NCBI GenBank assembly: GCA_014238905.1
Contig: JABAAE010000017.1
Coordinates: 62,001 to 126,000 of the forward strand
Origin: Planctomycetota bacterium
Lineage (GTDB): Bacteria > Planctomycetota > Planctomycetia > Pirellulales > Pirellulaceae
Direction: 5' to 3'
Length of the DNA: 64,000 bases
Part shown: positions 8,223 to 17,475 of the stretch, one piece after another
Layout: the number at the start of each line of letters is the position of its first letter
How positions within the stretch are numbered: position 1 is the stretch's first letter
Notes under the pieces: generated by a model
Seen by the model: the letters and a program-made list of their open reading frames with translations, nothing else
Database searches by the model: none
What the model was told of the DNA's origin: nothing
Program-made: the position numbers and the translations under genes

Positions 8223-10688
8223 TTACTGACTGATCGGAACAGAAAATGCGAAGTCCTGGACAGTGTCTTTTCCTTCGACCACCAAGATGTGTCGATTCAC
8301 CGAAAGGTCTTTCAGTTCCTGTCGCAGGCCATTGGGCCACTGGATTTCCAGTTTATCGATCTTATCTTGTTTGCCTAAACCAAAGTGGACCCAGGCTGGC
8401 TGCTGAGACTGGTAACTGTTAGTGGGGAACAGTTCTCTTACAATCTTCCGATCACCCAAATGCGCTATTAACCGGGAGCCAATTCCCATTCGATTACTTT
8501 GAATACCATTCAAGGAAACTTTCAAGTAATTGGACTTGGGGAATCGGTTACGAAAAAATTTCAGCGGTCCGCCACCCACCTGCCGCACGACCAAGTCGAG
8601 TTTCCCAGGTTCAAAGATGTCGACTGCCAAAACGGCTCGACTATCAGAGTCGACATCAGCATTTGTGAGATGGCTGATCTCCAGAAAACCTTTTCCTTCA
8701 ACATTGACGTAGGCTCGATTTCTTTCAAAGCTGCTGAGGTTATGCTGCCTGAAAATGTCCCAAGGGTTACCAACCCAGAATTCATTGAGGTCCTCATCCA
8801 ATTCTGACGGTTGTTCCACATTTGCTTGCTTTTCACATGGCTGTGACACGACAGCCAACCAGAGGCAGTTTCAGCCGTCCGGTTTTTCACGATCTCGACT
8901 CATAAAACCGGCTGTCACGTAGAGATCAAGCCAACCATCGTTGTTGAAATCAGCCATCGAGGAACCCCAGGCCCATCCTGCGGCATGGACTTGAAATTGT
9001 TTACCAACTGGCTGAAATCCTAGGTTGCCGTTGTTCTTGTAGAGTTCGCCACCGGCCACCATATTTCGTAGTCGTTCCTGAATTTCGGCTGGGTAAGTAC
9101 CGTCCACCATGTTTCCCATCACACGGCTACCTGCTTTGGAATACATGTTAGATACATAAATGTCCACATTTCCGTCGTTGTCATAGTCCCCGCAATTAAT
9201 GCCCATCGATCCAAAATCATTCTGATTGGGGGTCAGCATCTGTTTTTTGAAGCCTTTTCCCTGCTGGTTAATCATTAACGTGCCGTTTCCAAACTCGTTG
9301 ATGACGTAAAGATCTGGATAACGATCATTATTGATGTCTGTCCAAACCGCAGAAAAGGTGGACCGCCCGTCCCCGTCGGTCCCGGTTCGTTGGGTCACGT
9401 CAGTGAAAGTCCAATTTCCGTCGTTCCGTAGCAGTTGATTGTCGGCCATGCCGGGTTGAAGACTCTCCAGCCATGATCCCACATTCTCAACCGACCGAGT
9501 GATGTAAAGATCCAGATCCCCATCCAGATCGTAGTCAGCCGGGATCACGCCGGAAACACGCTCATGGGTACCTTGGGAAAGCGAAATCATCAGGGGTAGA
9601 TTGGTCACGCCGGTCATGTTTCGAAATGACTCCCCCTTTAAATTCTTGTAAATTTTCGGAAGATCTGGGAAGATCACATCTTCCCAACCATCGTTATCAA
9701 TATCAACAAAAGTGGCGATTCTCGAATTTTTTGCAAGTTCCAGTTTTAGAAAAAAGGACTCGTCCAAAAATTTGCCATTCTTTTTGCCGGTGAACATCTT
9801 ACCGGCATTTTCCGCGATATCGGTGACAAACATATCGGTAATGCCGTCACGATTGTAGTCGCACGCATAAACCCCTCCGGTGTTGATGACCTTGAGAGGG
9901 TTTGTCCAGTTGTCATGAAATTTCTCGTTGGAAATTCGTGTGCTCTTGGTCTCCACCGGTTCGAACAATGGAAATTTGGATTCCAGTACGTCAATTTGGT
10001 TGATCTGGCACTCGGCAAGCCAGTTGCCCAGTGAAAGCCTTGTCTTTTCGATTTCGTAGGTTTTCAGATCCATATCAAAACTGATCTCTAATGGTCCTCC
10101 GTCTACGGAATTCCCCCAGATTCGATGGACGCAGGTGACCGACCAATAATCATCGTCTCTCGGCGGGAGCAGTGATTTCACATCGAACCGAGCCTGCGGC
10201 GGCGGGCTATCCGAAAAACGATTTCTCATTTTGACTAACCATTGGGCGAATTGTTCGACGTTGAGGCTCTTTACATTGGAGGCTCCACGTTGCGTGCGAG
10301 ATAGATTCAATGCAGTGGAGTCGTATTTCAAAGAGGTTTCAGAATCATCACTGCGGTCAGGATCATCGACTGGGCGAGGGTCAACGACGAGTATTGTGGC
10401 TGAAGTGTCGCCGAGTATCCCAATTAAATCCTCCTTCGACTTCGAAACGATTGCCTTGATCAAAGGAGAGAATCCATATTTTCCAAGGATGTTGCCGTGG
10501 TGCTCAAGATCCCAAAGGTGCTTCGTTTGATCATCTGTCAGTTCGTAAACGACTTTATCTTTGGGTTCACGTTTTACTCTGAACGAGGAAGAACCGGCTT
10601 TTTTGTTTGCTGATTTGTCAGGTTGGCAACCAACCAATCCGATGCAAAAAGCCGATAGAACCACGATTTTGATAAGTTGAGCTCGCAC
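8223..10688 (-). CDS. FG-GAP repeat / ASPIC-UnbV lipoprotein with an in-frame TGA (candidate selenoprotein)
   Basis: Read through one TGA (8871-8873), this is a single frame of 821 residues. Start is GTG 10688, preceded by AGGTAA. A lipobox LVGC puts the lipidated cysteine at residue 21. Residues up to 605 hold FG-GAP/VCBS calcium-loop repeats such as DYNRDGITD, DIDNDGWED, DYDLDGDLD, DYDNDGNVD and DFNNDGWLD, forming a surface beta-propeller. The frame then meets TGA and continues with NCLWLAVVSQPC into a complete ASPIC/UnbV domain ending around IQWPNG. Such C-terminal domains normally belong to the same polypeptide as the propeller, so the stop splits a real gene. A SECIS-like hairpin follows the TGA, so residue 606 may be selenocysteine. 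Alternatives are a nonsense mutation or a sequencing error, giving a 605-residue product. The substrate is unknown. Confidence 0.75.
8838..8873 (-). promoter_or_regulatory. Candidate bacterial SECIS element after an in-frame TGA
   Basis: On the minus strand the TGA (8873-8871) is followed after 13 bases by a perfect 7-bp stem, TGGCTGT (8857-8851) pairing with ACAGCCA (8844-8838), closing a six-base loop CGTGTC. The loop begins 20 bases after the TGA and has G at its second position. Bacterial SECIS elements are described as having the apical loop about 16-37 bases after UGA and a G among the first two loop bases, so the geometry fits. No selB, selC or selA is in the window to support decoding. 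Confidence 0.45.
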
Positions 10689-11131
10689 TTGATTACCTGA
10701 AAATTTCTTTTCTTAAAGTTTAACATGAATCCGCGATTGAAAATTGATTTTCACTAAATCGAGGACGTCCAGACGTATTGCACGACTATCCAAGATCCCA
10801 ATGTAACGAATGTCCATTTGTTGGGTGCCGGTGGTCTCCGGGATTTTTTTCAATCTTTGGATTATACGGCTGACAGGTGGTAAAAGTTTTCAAATTTGAA
10901 CTTGGAATTCCATTCCCCACCCCACGCCGCTGTATTGTGAGGCTTATTCCAATCAGGAATCAAAAAACGATCATCGCCCAACGCTGTTGAAAGCAGTTGA
11001 TCCAATAGAGAACATCGGTGAATCCCTACCCTGCAACGTCTTCCCTTGATAACGTATTGGTTTAAGTTAAAAATGGGCTCGATTCGTTCAGCTTTATTTC
11101 ACACAATGAACCATGGTCGAATCAGAGACGT
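10689..11131. other. Divergent intergenic region
   Basis: These 443 bases lie between the divergent lipoprotein and membrane-protein genes. A short ATG frame at 11073-11153 overlaps the start of the next gene and has no recognisable product. No RNA gene, clear operator or promoter pair was recognised. Confidence 0.4.
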
Positions 11132-12103
11132 TTGGGATGTTCAGGCTACCTGAGACTGTCTGGACGAAGGCTACAAATTACCGAGAGGATTTCTCCAAGA
11201 ATTGAAGGGACCCCAGAAATCGAACCCGACTCCCAAAATTCCGAGAATCCCTACAAGGTTAGCGACGAAGAAGTGTTGCAACGCCTTTCCAAACAGTTGT
11301 TGAAGCGGGTGGGGTCGTCAAATAAGGAATCTGGTCCAAATGGGGCCGGAAATCAGGTAGGTCAAGCTCGTCGCTATCCGGATCGTTTCGATCCGTCTCT
11401 TTCAACTTCGGGTAAAAAAAAAACAGATCTGGCCCAAGTTTTCAAAGACTATGAGAACGGCTTACGTTCTGTGCAACAGGGACTCAAGCTTTATTGGTAT
11501 GGTCTTTCTTTTCTCACCGTCTGCTTTACTTTAAACGTCCTGTTTGCTCAACAACTGGGCCCGCAGGATCCACTATTGATAGTGTTACAAGGTGGCCATT
11601 TTTGCGGCCTTCTGATGATCTTGATTGGAGAATTCAAGTGTACCCGTGTACCCAGGGATAGTGGGGCTAGGTATGCCGTCTGGGGATCGGTTTTTTTTTA
11701 CGGATCAAACGCTCTGCTGCAGGTTGTTTTTCAATTTGTACCCAATGCCAATAATTTGAATGCCAACTTTTTGAATGGATGGAGCCTCGTGATGAAAAGC
11801 CTGCCGGTCTTGTTGTCGTTGATTGCTTTAGTGCTATTTTTGACCTTTATGGTCCAGTTAACGCTATTTCTTCAGAATGGCTTGCTTTATCGCCGAGCAA
11901 CCAAATTGCGACGGGATCTATTCAAGATGATAACAGTCCTCATGGGAGCCTTGTTAATGGTCATGTTTTTAGAGGCATTTATTGGGGTTCTGGCGGTTGC
12001 GATTTTGGTGATGTCATCGCTCTGCCTAGTGGTCTTTTTTTGCTTTTGGATTAGACGATTTGATGGCTTGGTGCGTGATACTGCGTTTGCGATCAAAATT
12101 TGA
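11132..12103 (+). CDS. Uncharacterised polytopic membrane protein
   Basis: I do not recognise this 323-residue protein. Residues 1-115 are hydrophilic and charged, with NPYKVSDEEVLQRL and a lysine-rich stretch. They are followed by about six hydrophobic segments between residues 120 and 310 (for example GLSFLTVCFTLNVLFA and VLLSLIALVLFLTFMV), ending in a basic tail. The start is uncertain: TTG 11132 gives the longest frame, there is no in-frame ATG upstream and no clear ribosome-binding site, so a downstream start is possible. It stands alone between divergent and convergent neighbours. An inner-membrane location is inferred from the hydrophobic pattern only. Confidence 0.65.
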   Translation: MGCSGYLRLSGRRLQITERISPRIEGTPEIEPDSQNSENPYKVSDEEVLQRLSKQLLKRVGSSNKESGPNGAGNQVGQARRYPDRFDPSLSTSGKKKTDLAQVFKDYENGLRSVQQGLKLYWYGLSFLTVCFTLNVLFAQQLGPQDPLLIVLQGGHFCGLLMILIGEFKCTRVPRDSGARYAVWGSVFFYGSNALLQVVFQFVPNANNLNANFLNGWSLVMKSLPVLLSLIALVLFLTFMVQLTLFLQNGLLYRRATKLRRDLFKMITVLMGALLMVMFLEAFIGVLAVAILVMSSLCLVVFFCFWIRRFDGLVRDTAFAIKI

Positions 12104-12156
12104 TGAAGGCTTGTGAAAAACCAATTTTGAAACGGCACATCGCCGGTGTTCGACCA

Positions 12157-12196
12157 GTCATTGCCAAAGATTAATAGTCATTGCCAAAGATCAATA
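12157..12196. repeat. Two tandem copies of a 20-bp unit
   Basis: The unit GTCATTGCCAAAGATYAATA occurs at 12157-12176 and again at 12177-12196, with one difference. It lies between convergent genes, just left of a terminator hairpin. Confidence 0.8.
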
Positions 12197-12203
12197 GTGA
12201 TAA

Positions 12204-12235
12204 TAAAAAAAGTGCCCGCTGTTGCAGCGAGCACT
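12204..12235 (-). terminator. Rho-independent terminator of the 12.3-13.7 kb oxidoreductase gene
   Basis: On the minus strand, AGTGCTCGCTG pairs with CAGCGGGCACT (one mismatch) around a three-base loop and is followed by seven T residues. It lies about 80 bases after the stop of the gene at 12314. The plus-strand reading lacks a T run, so it is not an obvious terminator for the gene ending at 12103. Confidence 0.8.
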
Positions 12236-12313
12236 TCAATGAAATCCAAGGCTGAAATGGGCCCTCGCAAACTAGGCAGTTCCTGGTGGCGGGGCAATAA
12301 CTAAAAATAGAGT

Positions 12314-13681
12314 CTAGCCGATGTAGTCTTTTCTTTGAGGGCGTTTCATCAATGCGTTTGCCTGATCATCACCTAGAAAGACTTCCGATTTGGGATCATA
12401 TCGAAGAGACCGTCCCAGCATCAGGCTGATGTTACACATGTGACACGAGGTCATGGTACGGTGGTGAGAGTAGACATCCGACACCGGATCTTCACGAGAT
12501 TCAATGCAATCGAAGAAGTTGGTCATGTGGTTTTGAAGACGTTGACCTTTATACAATGTTTTGGCGATATACTCGTCAACTTTGACCTTATCTTCATTGG
12601 TCAGATTCTCGACAGGTTTGCCGGTCAATTTACCACGGTTTACAAAGATTCTACCTTTGCTGCCCATGAACAGAATGCCATTACCAAAGTCCGTTTTGCC
12701 ATCGTCTGATTTGTAGTGATGGTTAACATTCATGACTGAACCATCGTCAAATTTCAGATCGATGTGAAATTCAGTAGCCGCATTAAAGCCGTTTTCGAGG
12801 CTCGCCTTGCCCTCGAAATAGGCTCCGAAATCGAATTTTTCGGGAACCACTTTTCCAAATTTCCCGGCACCGTTGATTTCAACTGGACTGGTAGCTGATT
12901 TGCCCATCGCCCATTGAGCAATGTCGATATGATGAGCTCCCCAGTCGGTCATCTTCCCTCCTGAATACTCGAGATACCAACGAAACTGCTTTCGGCGTTC
13001 CACACAGTAATCGGCTTTTCCCGCAGGCCCGACCCAGAAATCCCAATCCAGGCCCTCGGGGATGTCTGTTGACTCAAAGGGTCCATTGCCTGGTGCTCCG
13101 CCAATGGCAACATGTGAATTGACCTGGTCACCCAAAAAACCAAGATGAACCAAAGCGATGGCTTTGAGGAAATTTCGTCCATTCTCGGTTCTTTGCTGGG
13201 TTCCTACTTGAAAGACACGTCCTGTTTCCTTGACCACTTTTCCAACTTGAATTCCCTCATCGATGGTTAGGGTTAACGGCTTTTCACAGTAAACGTCAGC
13301 GCCCGATCGCAGTGCTGCGATGGCAATGGGGACGTGCCAATGATCGGGTGTGCCAATTGTAACCACTTCAGGCTTTTCTTTTTCCAACAGTTCACGGTAG
13401 TCGACATATTCGTTCAGTTTGCCTCCGAATTCTTTTTTGTGACTGAATTCGGACGTGTGTTTTTTATCAACATCGCAAACGGCAATTGTTCTACCGATTC
13501 GCGAGGCACTCATCGCGATCGATCCGCCCCGGTTGTATCTTCCTCGACTTCCGCCAACACCAATGGAGGCAACCGTTGGTTTGTCATTTTTATCTTGTGC
13601 TTTGGCGTGAGACGCTGTCCAGATGTAAGGAATTGCAACAGAAGCGGTAGCCGCTTTTACAAAATCTCTTCGATTAGTCAT
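12314..13681 (-). CDS. Gfo/Idh/MocA family oxidoreductase with Tat leader (second copy)
   Basis: From ATG 13681 the product has 455 residues and begins TNRRDFVKAA, a twin-arginine leader ending near SHAKAQ. An in-frame start at 13735 would add 18 residues before the leader, which is less likely for a Tat signal. The Rossmann segment VASIGVGGSRG, the motif GTPDHWHVPI and the signature EKPLT, with Lys in its expected place, define the family. Later, GGKMTDWGAHHIDIAQW is the active-site region seen in planctomycete members. Activity would be NAD(P)-dependent oxidation of a sugar or related polyol in the periplasm; the substrate is not evident. It is a single gene with its own terminator. Confidence 0.92.
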   Translation of the reverse strand: MTNRRDFVKAATASVAIPYIWTASHAKAQDKNDKPTVASIGVGGSRGRYNRGGSIAMSASRIGRTIAVCDVDKKHTSEFSHKKEFGGKLNEYVDYRELLEKEKPEVVTIGTPDHWHVPIAIAALRSGADVYCEKPLTLTIDEGIQVGKVVKETGRVFQVGTQQRTENGRNFLKAIALVHLGFLGDQVNSHVAIGGAPGNGPFESTDIPEGLDWDFWVGPAGKADYCVERRKQFRWYLEYSGGKMTDWGAHHIDIAQWAMGKSATSPVEINGAGKFGKVVPEKFDFGAYFEGKASLENGFNAATEFHIDLKFDDGSVMNVNHHYKSDDGKTDFGNGILFMGSKGRIFVNRGKLTGKPVENLTNEDKVKVDEYIAKTLYKGQRLQNHMTNFFDCIESREDPVSDVYSHHRTMTSCHMCNISLMLGRSLRYDPKSEVFLGDDQANALMKRPQRKDYIG

Positions 13682-13960
13682 TTTCAATCCGGGAGTTGGA
13701 CGTTTTAGTGAAATTAAATTCGAAGGCTCCATCATACTTCGGTTCGTCCCGAAGAAAAATCATCGTTTGTGTGATTTTCTTGGCATTTTCGATCATTTGA
13801 AAACACTTGAAACAGGAGAAGATTCCGGATTTCGGAATAGGCCTTTCAATATTGGCGATTCGTTGCTTGAGAATTCTATTTCTATTGACCCAAAACCGAG
13901 AAAAGTGGACATTTTCGGTTGTAGACGCACCCCCCCCCGAATCGGAGATCGACAAAGACT

Positions 13961-15634
13961 ATGTCCCAAGGCCAAAACAACGGGCTTGCTTCTCAGTTGG
14001 TTTTTGCATCTTTATTGGTCGGCTTAACCGTTTTCCTAGTCGTCTTGTGCAAACCCGCCCCAAGAGTCGGAGATGGCATGGAATACCTGCTGATGACGAT
14101 GGCGATTTGTGAAAAGGGTCAGACGTTTGCAGATCAGGATGTTGGACGAGTTTATGAATCATTTCGGCGGGACAGTGTTGAGGGCTATATTCCGTTTTCC
14201 GATCTTCAAATTGCGTTTGCCAGTCTTTCAAGAAACGGAGAAATTGATTTTCCGCACTTTTGGTTTTACTCCTTTTTGGCCTCTCCATTTTATTTGTTTC
14301 TCAAGTGTATAGGTGGCCCGGTTGATTACTGCTTTGTCTTGTTAAACATTTGCTTGCTGGGGCTATTTGTTTCTGCCGCTCGTTCACAGTTTGGCAACGT
14401 GGGTGCGACAGTGGCTGCCGCCATTAGTCTCGCATCACCGGCGCTTTGGTTTATTGACAAGGGCCACACTGAGTTTTTTTCAGTGAGTGTAGGCAGCATT
14501 GGGGTAATCTATTTTTTGAAACAAAAATACATCAGATCGTTTGTTGCCTTTGCTTGCCTGAGTACGCAAAATCCGCCGTTTGCTTTGATCGGTCTGCTTG
14601 TTCTGGGGTTTTGGCTCTGGGAGTGTCTATCGGATGAAAGTCGATCCCTTGAAAGTCGTTCCGTTGAAAGTAGATGGCGGCAAGGTCGATGGTTGATGCC
14701 TGGGTTGTTGCTTGGTACGGCTATTATCGCTTTGCACCCAATCTACTATTACTCGAGATTTGGGAGCTTGACGCCTCAGATGATGACAGGTGCTGCGTCG
14801 AGTGAATTCAAGGGCATCAGGGCACTTAGTTGCTTTATTATTGATCCTGATGTAGGGCTTCTTTTCAATTGGCCGTGGTTGGTTGTTCCCTTGGTTGCCG
14901 TGCCGTTTTACATGGTGGTTTGGCGTCAGCCGGTGAAAAAAAACCTGATGATTTTTGTTGTTCTCAGTATCCTGATTTTGTGTTGGGCACAAGCCAAAAC
15001 CAATAATTTTAACCATGGTGGAACGGTGAAAATTTCCAGGTATGCGTTGTGGTATATCCCCTTCTTGTTTCCGCTTCTCCATCGATTTGCCTGTAATTAT
15101 TCTCAGGTGTCGAACATCCAAAAGGCTTGCTGTCTATTTTTTGTCGTGGCGGCTGTTTATTTCAACAGTGTCAAGTTTTGGCCCCATGGCGGGGAATCCT
15201 ATTTGTTTCAAACCAGGATCGCAGAACTGTTCTATGACAATTTCCCAACTGGTTATGATCCCATGCCAGAGATTTTTTTGGAGCGTAATCTTCGATCTGA
15301 GCATGAAAAAGAATTTTGGGCGATTTCAAATCGCAGTGGTACCAAGATTATTGTTCATTCTGGGCGATACAGAAAACAGCGAAACAGGTATTTCAACAAA
15401 CTCGATCTAGGGAACGTTTATGGATCCAAGATCAAAATTGAACCTGGGAAATTGGTTGAGGTTGTCAATGAGATGCATGGCATCCCCGGAGGAAAAGAGA
15501 TTGGGGATGGAACTGAAAGAGCGGCCTGGTTCTACGTTAATGGTCCGGGCGACATTTTTGGTTCTTCAGAGGCTCGATTCATTGACAGGGCGGTTTGGAC
15601 CCCTTCCGATAGAATTGAACAGTCGTTGCGGTGA
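13961..15634 (+). CDS. Polytopic membrane protein, GT-C glycosyltransferase-like
   Basis: A 557-residue protein with about ten hydrophobic segments. The first helix (residues 10-30) is followed by PRVGDGMEYLL, where an acidic residue after the first helix is typical of the GT-C glycosyltransferase fold. Then come FPHFWFYSF and several membrane spans, and a soluble C-terminal domain after about residue 395. By analogy it would transfer sugar from a polyprenyl-phosphate donor, but this is an inference from topology alone. A triple 15-bp repeat encodes ESRSL-ESRSV-ESRWR in a cytoplasmic or periplasmic loop. ATG 13961 has no strong ribosome-binding site. It converges on the PQQ-propeller gene. 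Confidence 0.65.
   Translation: MSQGQNNGLASQLVFASLLVGLTVFLVVLCKPAPRVGDGMEYLLMTMAICEKGQTFADQDVGRVYESFRRDSVEGYIPFSDLQIAFASLSRNGEIDFPHFWFYSFLASPFYLFLKCIGGPVDYCFVLLNICLLGLFVSAARSQFGNVGATVAAAISLASPALWFIDKGHTEFFSVSVGSIGVIYFLKQKYIRSFVAFACLSTQNPPFALIGLLVLGFWLWECLSDESRSLESRSVESRWRQGRWLMPGLLLGTAIIALHPIYYYSRFGSLTPQMMTGAASSEFKGIRALSCFIIDPDVGLLFNWPWLVVPLVAVPFYMVVWRQPVKKNLMIFVVLSILILCWAQAKTNNFNHGGTVKISRYALWYIPFLFPLLHRFACNYSQVSNIQKACCLFFVVAAVYFNSVKFWPHGGESYLFQTRIAELFYDNFPTGYDPMPEIFLERNLRSEHEKEFWAISNRSGTKIIVHSGRYRKQRNRYFNKLDLGNVYGSKIKIEPGKLVEVVNEMHGIPGGKEIGDGTERAAWFYVNGPGDIFGSSEARFIDRAVWTPSDRIEQSLR
14636..14680. repeat. Three tandem 15-bp units inside a coding region
   Basis: Units starting GAAAGTCG at 14636, 14651 and 14666 encode ESRSL, ESRSV and ESRWR. 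The third copy is diverged. The period keeps the frame. Confidence 0.7.
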
Positions 15635-15687
15635 GATAATGTCATCCGTACTGTCATGGCTACCGAGATTCCCCAAATAATAGGTCG

Positions 15688-16947
15688 TTAATTACCCAAG
15701 CAAAAGAGGTACTCTTGCCTCGTTTTGGCGTTATCAAAGGCAACTCGGCTAATAATTCGGTTGTTAACAAAAGCGGGAGTCGCGAACGTGGATATCCCCA
15801 GCTTGTTTTTAGCAATGAGTTCGAATTGGCTCGGATTGGCCCTAAAGACAAAGGTCGTTCCTCTTTCGGACGTATAGTAGATGTTGCCGTTGGCCAGGAT
15901 GGGTGAACTGCTTACCGGGCCTTCCAAGCGGGATTTCCATTGTTGTTGACCTGTGTCCGCTTTCCAGCAGTAGCCAATGCCCTGATCGCTAATGCCATAA
16001 AGATAGCCCTGATAATACAACATGGATTGTTCGTAGCATTTTACGTTGTTTTGCCATAGGACTTCGGCAGAGCCATCTCCCCTTACACAAAGTGTTTGGG
16101 CTGTTGGGAATCCACCGCTGGCGAAGACCAATCGATCGCTCCAAACCAGTGTGCCACAGGAAACCTGCCATCTGGCAGGCGATTTCCAAAGCAAATGCCC
16201 GTCCGAGGGATGGAAAGCGGTTACCGCCTTATTGCCGCTTAACAAAATTTGTGGCTGTCCGTCAATATTTGCTACCACGGGTGTGGAGTAAGAGGATTTT
16301 TTTCGATCGATCCGCCAAATGGTTTTTCCCGTGTTGGGATCAAGAGCAGCCAGGAATCCGGTTTTGGATTCGGCAGCGACGATGATCATTGAGTTGAATA
16401 TCGTTGGTGAAGGAGCGAAACCAAACGGAAAGGTAGACTGATAGTTTCCAAGGTTTTTTTGCCAGAGAATCTTGCCATTGAAATCAATTTTAGTCAAAAA
16501 AACCGCATCGCTATTAAGGAAATAGGCAAATATGTTTTTTCCGTCACAGGCAATCGTCGGTGATGCGTGAGTGTTTTTCTTGTGGATGGTTGTGGACAGG
16601 TTTCCAGAGTGAACAACAGTTGACCAGGCTTTCTTTCCAGAATCGGCCAGATAGCAAATGACCGATTGAGTCTGCTTTTCAACGTCAGCCGTTGTGATGA
16701 ATATTTGATTTGCATTTACGATCGGTGACGAGTGGCCCCGTCCTGGAATGGCGCTTTTCCAAACGACATTTTGGCTGTCAGACCAGAGCGTCGGCGGTTG
16801 GGCATTGGAATCTGCGATGCCATTTCCGCTTGGCCCTCGCCATAATGGCCAGTCCTCCCCGTTGGCCGAAAACGAAAAAAACAAAATCATCGAAGCAGCG
16901 CAGGTTCGTGTCACGGACGAACATTGTTGGGCGGTAGGAAGTGGCAT
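15688..16947 (-). CDS. PQQ-like beta-propeller exported protein
   Basis: From ATG 16947 this is a 419-residue protein; GTG 16989 is a longer in-frame option. A short hydrophobic segment near SMILFFSFSANG suggests a Sec signal. The mature part opens with DWPLWRGPSGNGI, the usual start of planctomycete PQQ-propeller proteins. Repeated propeller blades follow, such as GKKAWS, GKILWQKNLG, TGKTIWRID and DGHLLWKSP. The tryptophan-docking pattern indicates an eight-bladed propeller of the BamB/PQQ-dehydrogenase type, but no PQQ- or metal-ligand set for dehydrogenase activity is apparent, so a binding or scaffold role is more likely. It converges on the membrane-protein gene, 53 bases apart. Confidence 0.85.
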   Translation of the reverse strand: MPLPTAQQCSSVTRTCAASMILFFSFSANGEDWPLWRGPSGNGIADSNAQPPTLWSDSQNVVWKSAIPGRGHSSPIVNANQIFITTADVEKQTQSVICYLADSGKKAWSTVVHSGNLSTTIHKKNTHASPTIACDGKNIFAYFLNSDAVFLTKIDFNGKILWQKNLGNYQSTFPFGFAPSPTIFNSMIIVAAESKTGFLAALDPNTGKTIWRIDRKKSSYSTPVVANIDGQPQILLSGNKAVTAFHPSDGHLLWKSPARWQVSCGTLVWSDRLVFASGGFPTAQTLCVRGDGSAEVLWQNNVKCYEQSMLYYQGYLYGISDQGIGYCWKADTGQQQWKSRLEGPVSSSPILANGNIYYTSERGTTFVFRANPSQFELIAKNKLGISTFATPAFVNNRIISRVAFDNAKTRQEYLFCLGN

Positions 16948-17475
16948 TGGATGTCCGGCGGATTGTGGAGTGTTTTCTTCTGTTGACACCGGGACTTTAG
17001 CGGACCTGTTGGTAGAAAAAGGGTCAAAGCCCGTTGCCTGTCAGGAGTTGAGGATGACAGTTTTTTCACGGATGGATTGAGTTGGTTTTTGAAAAGGAAT
17101 TGCAGGAAAGGTTGATGGTGAAAGTGAATGACCTGGCCCGGTAAATGGACTTGGATTCTGAAGCGGCGATCCCCCCCATCTGTGCTGCATGAGGTGCCGG
17201 GGCTTTGGTTGAGTGATGTAGGCTTGGTGATGCAGTCTTAGCGTCGTCGTTTGAGACCGCTCCCTCCTTTTCTAATCGAATTTGCAGAGAGTTGACAGTT
17301 CTCTATCAGGGTTATGGTGTCATGATTCAGTTAACCAGAGAGTTTTACTTGTTCTGGAAAACTGAAAATGCGTGGAAATTTCATCGAAAAACCTCTGCAG
17401 CAGCTGATTCGGATTATGATGGAGATCGAAGTTTTTTGCTGAACCTCAGCCCGATTATTGTGGTAATTGAAATTC
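16948..17475. other. Divergent intergenic region
   Basis: About 530 bases separate the PQQ-propeller gene from the BNR-propeller gene. A frame at 17292-17588 overlaps the downstream gene and looks spurious. A TTGACA hexamer occurs at 17293-17298, but the spacing to the nearest TATGGT-like hexamer is 15 bases, too short for confidence. Confidence 0.4.

Noticed and set aside
10828..10851. Terminator-like CCGG hairpin followed by a T run
   Set aside because: Stem of only four base pairs and no plus-strand gene upstream that would need it.
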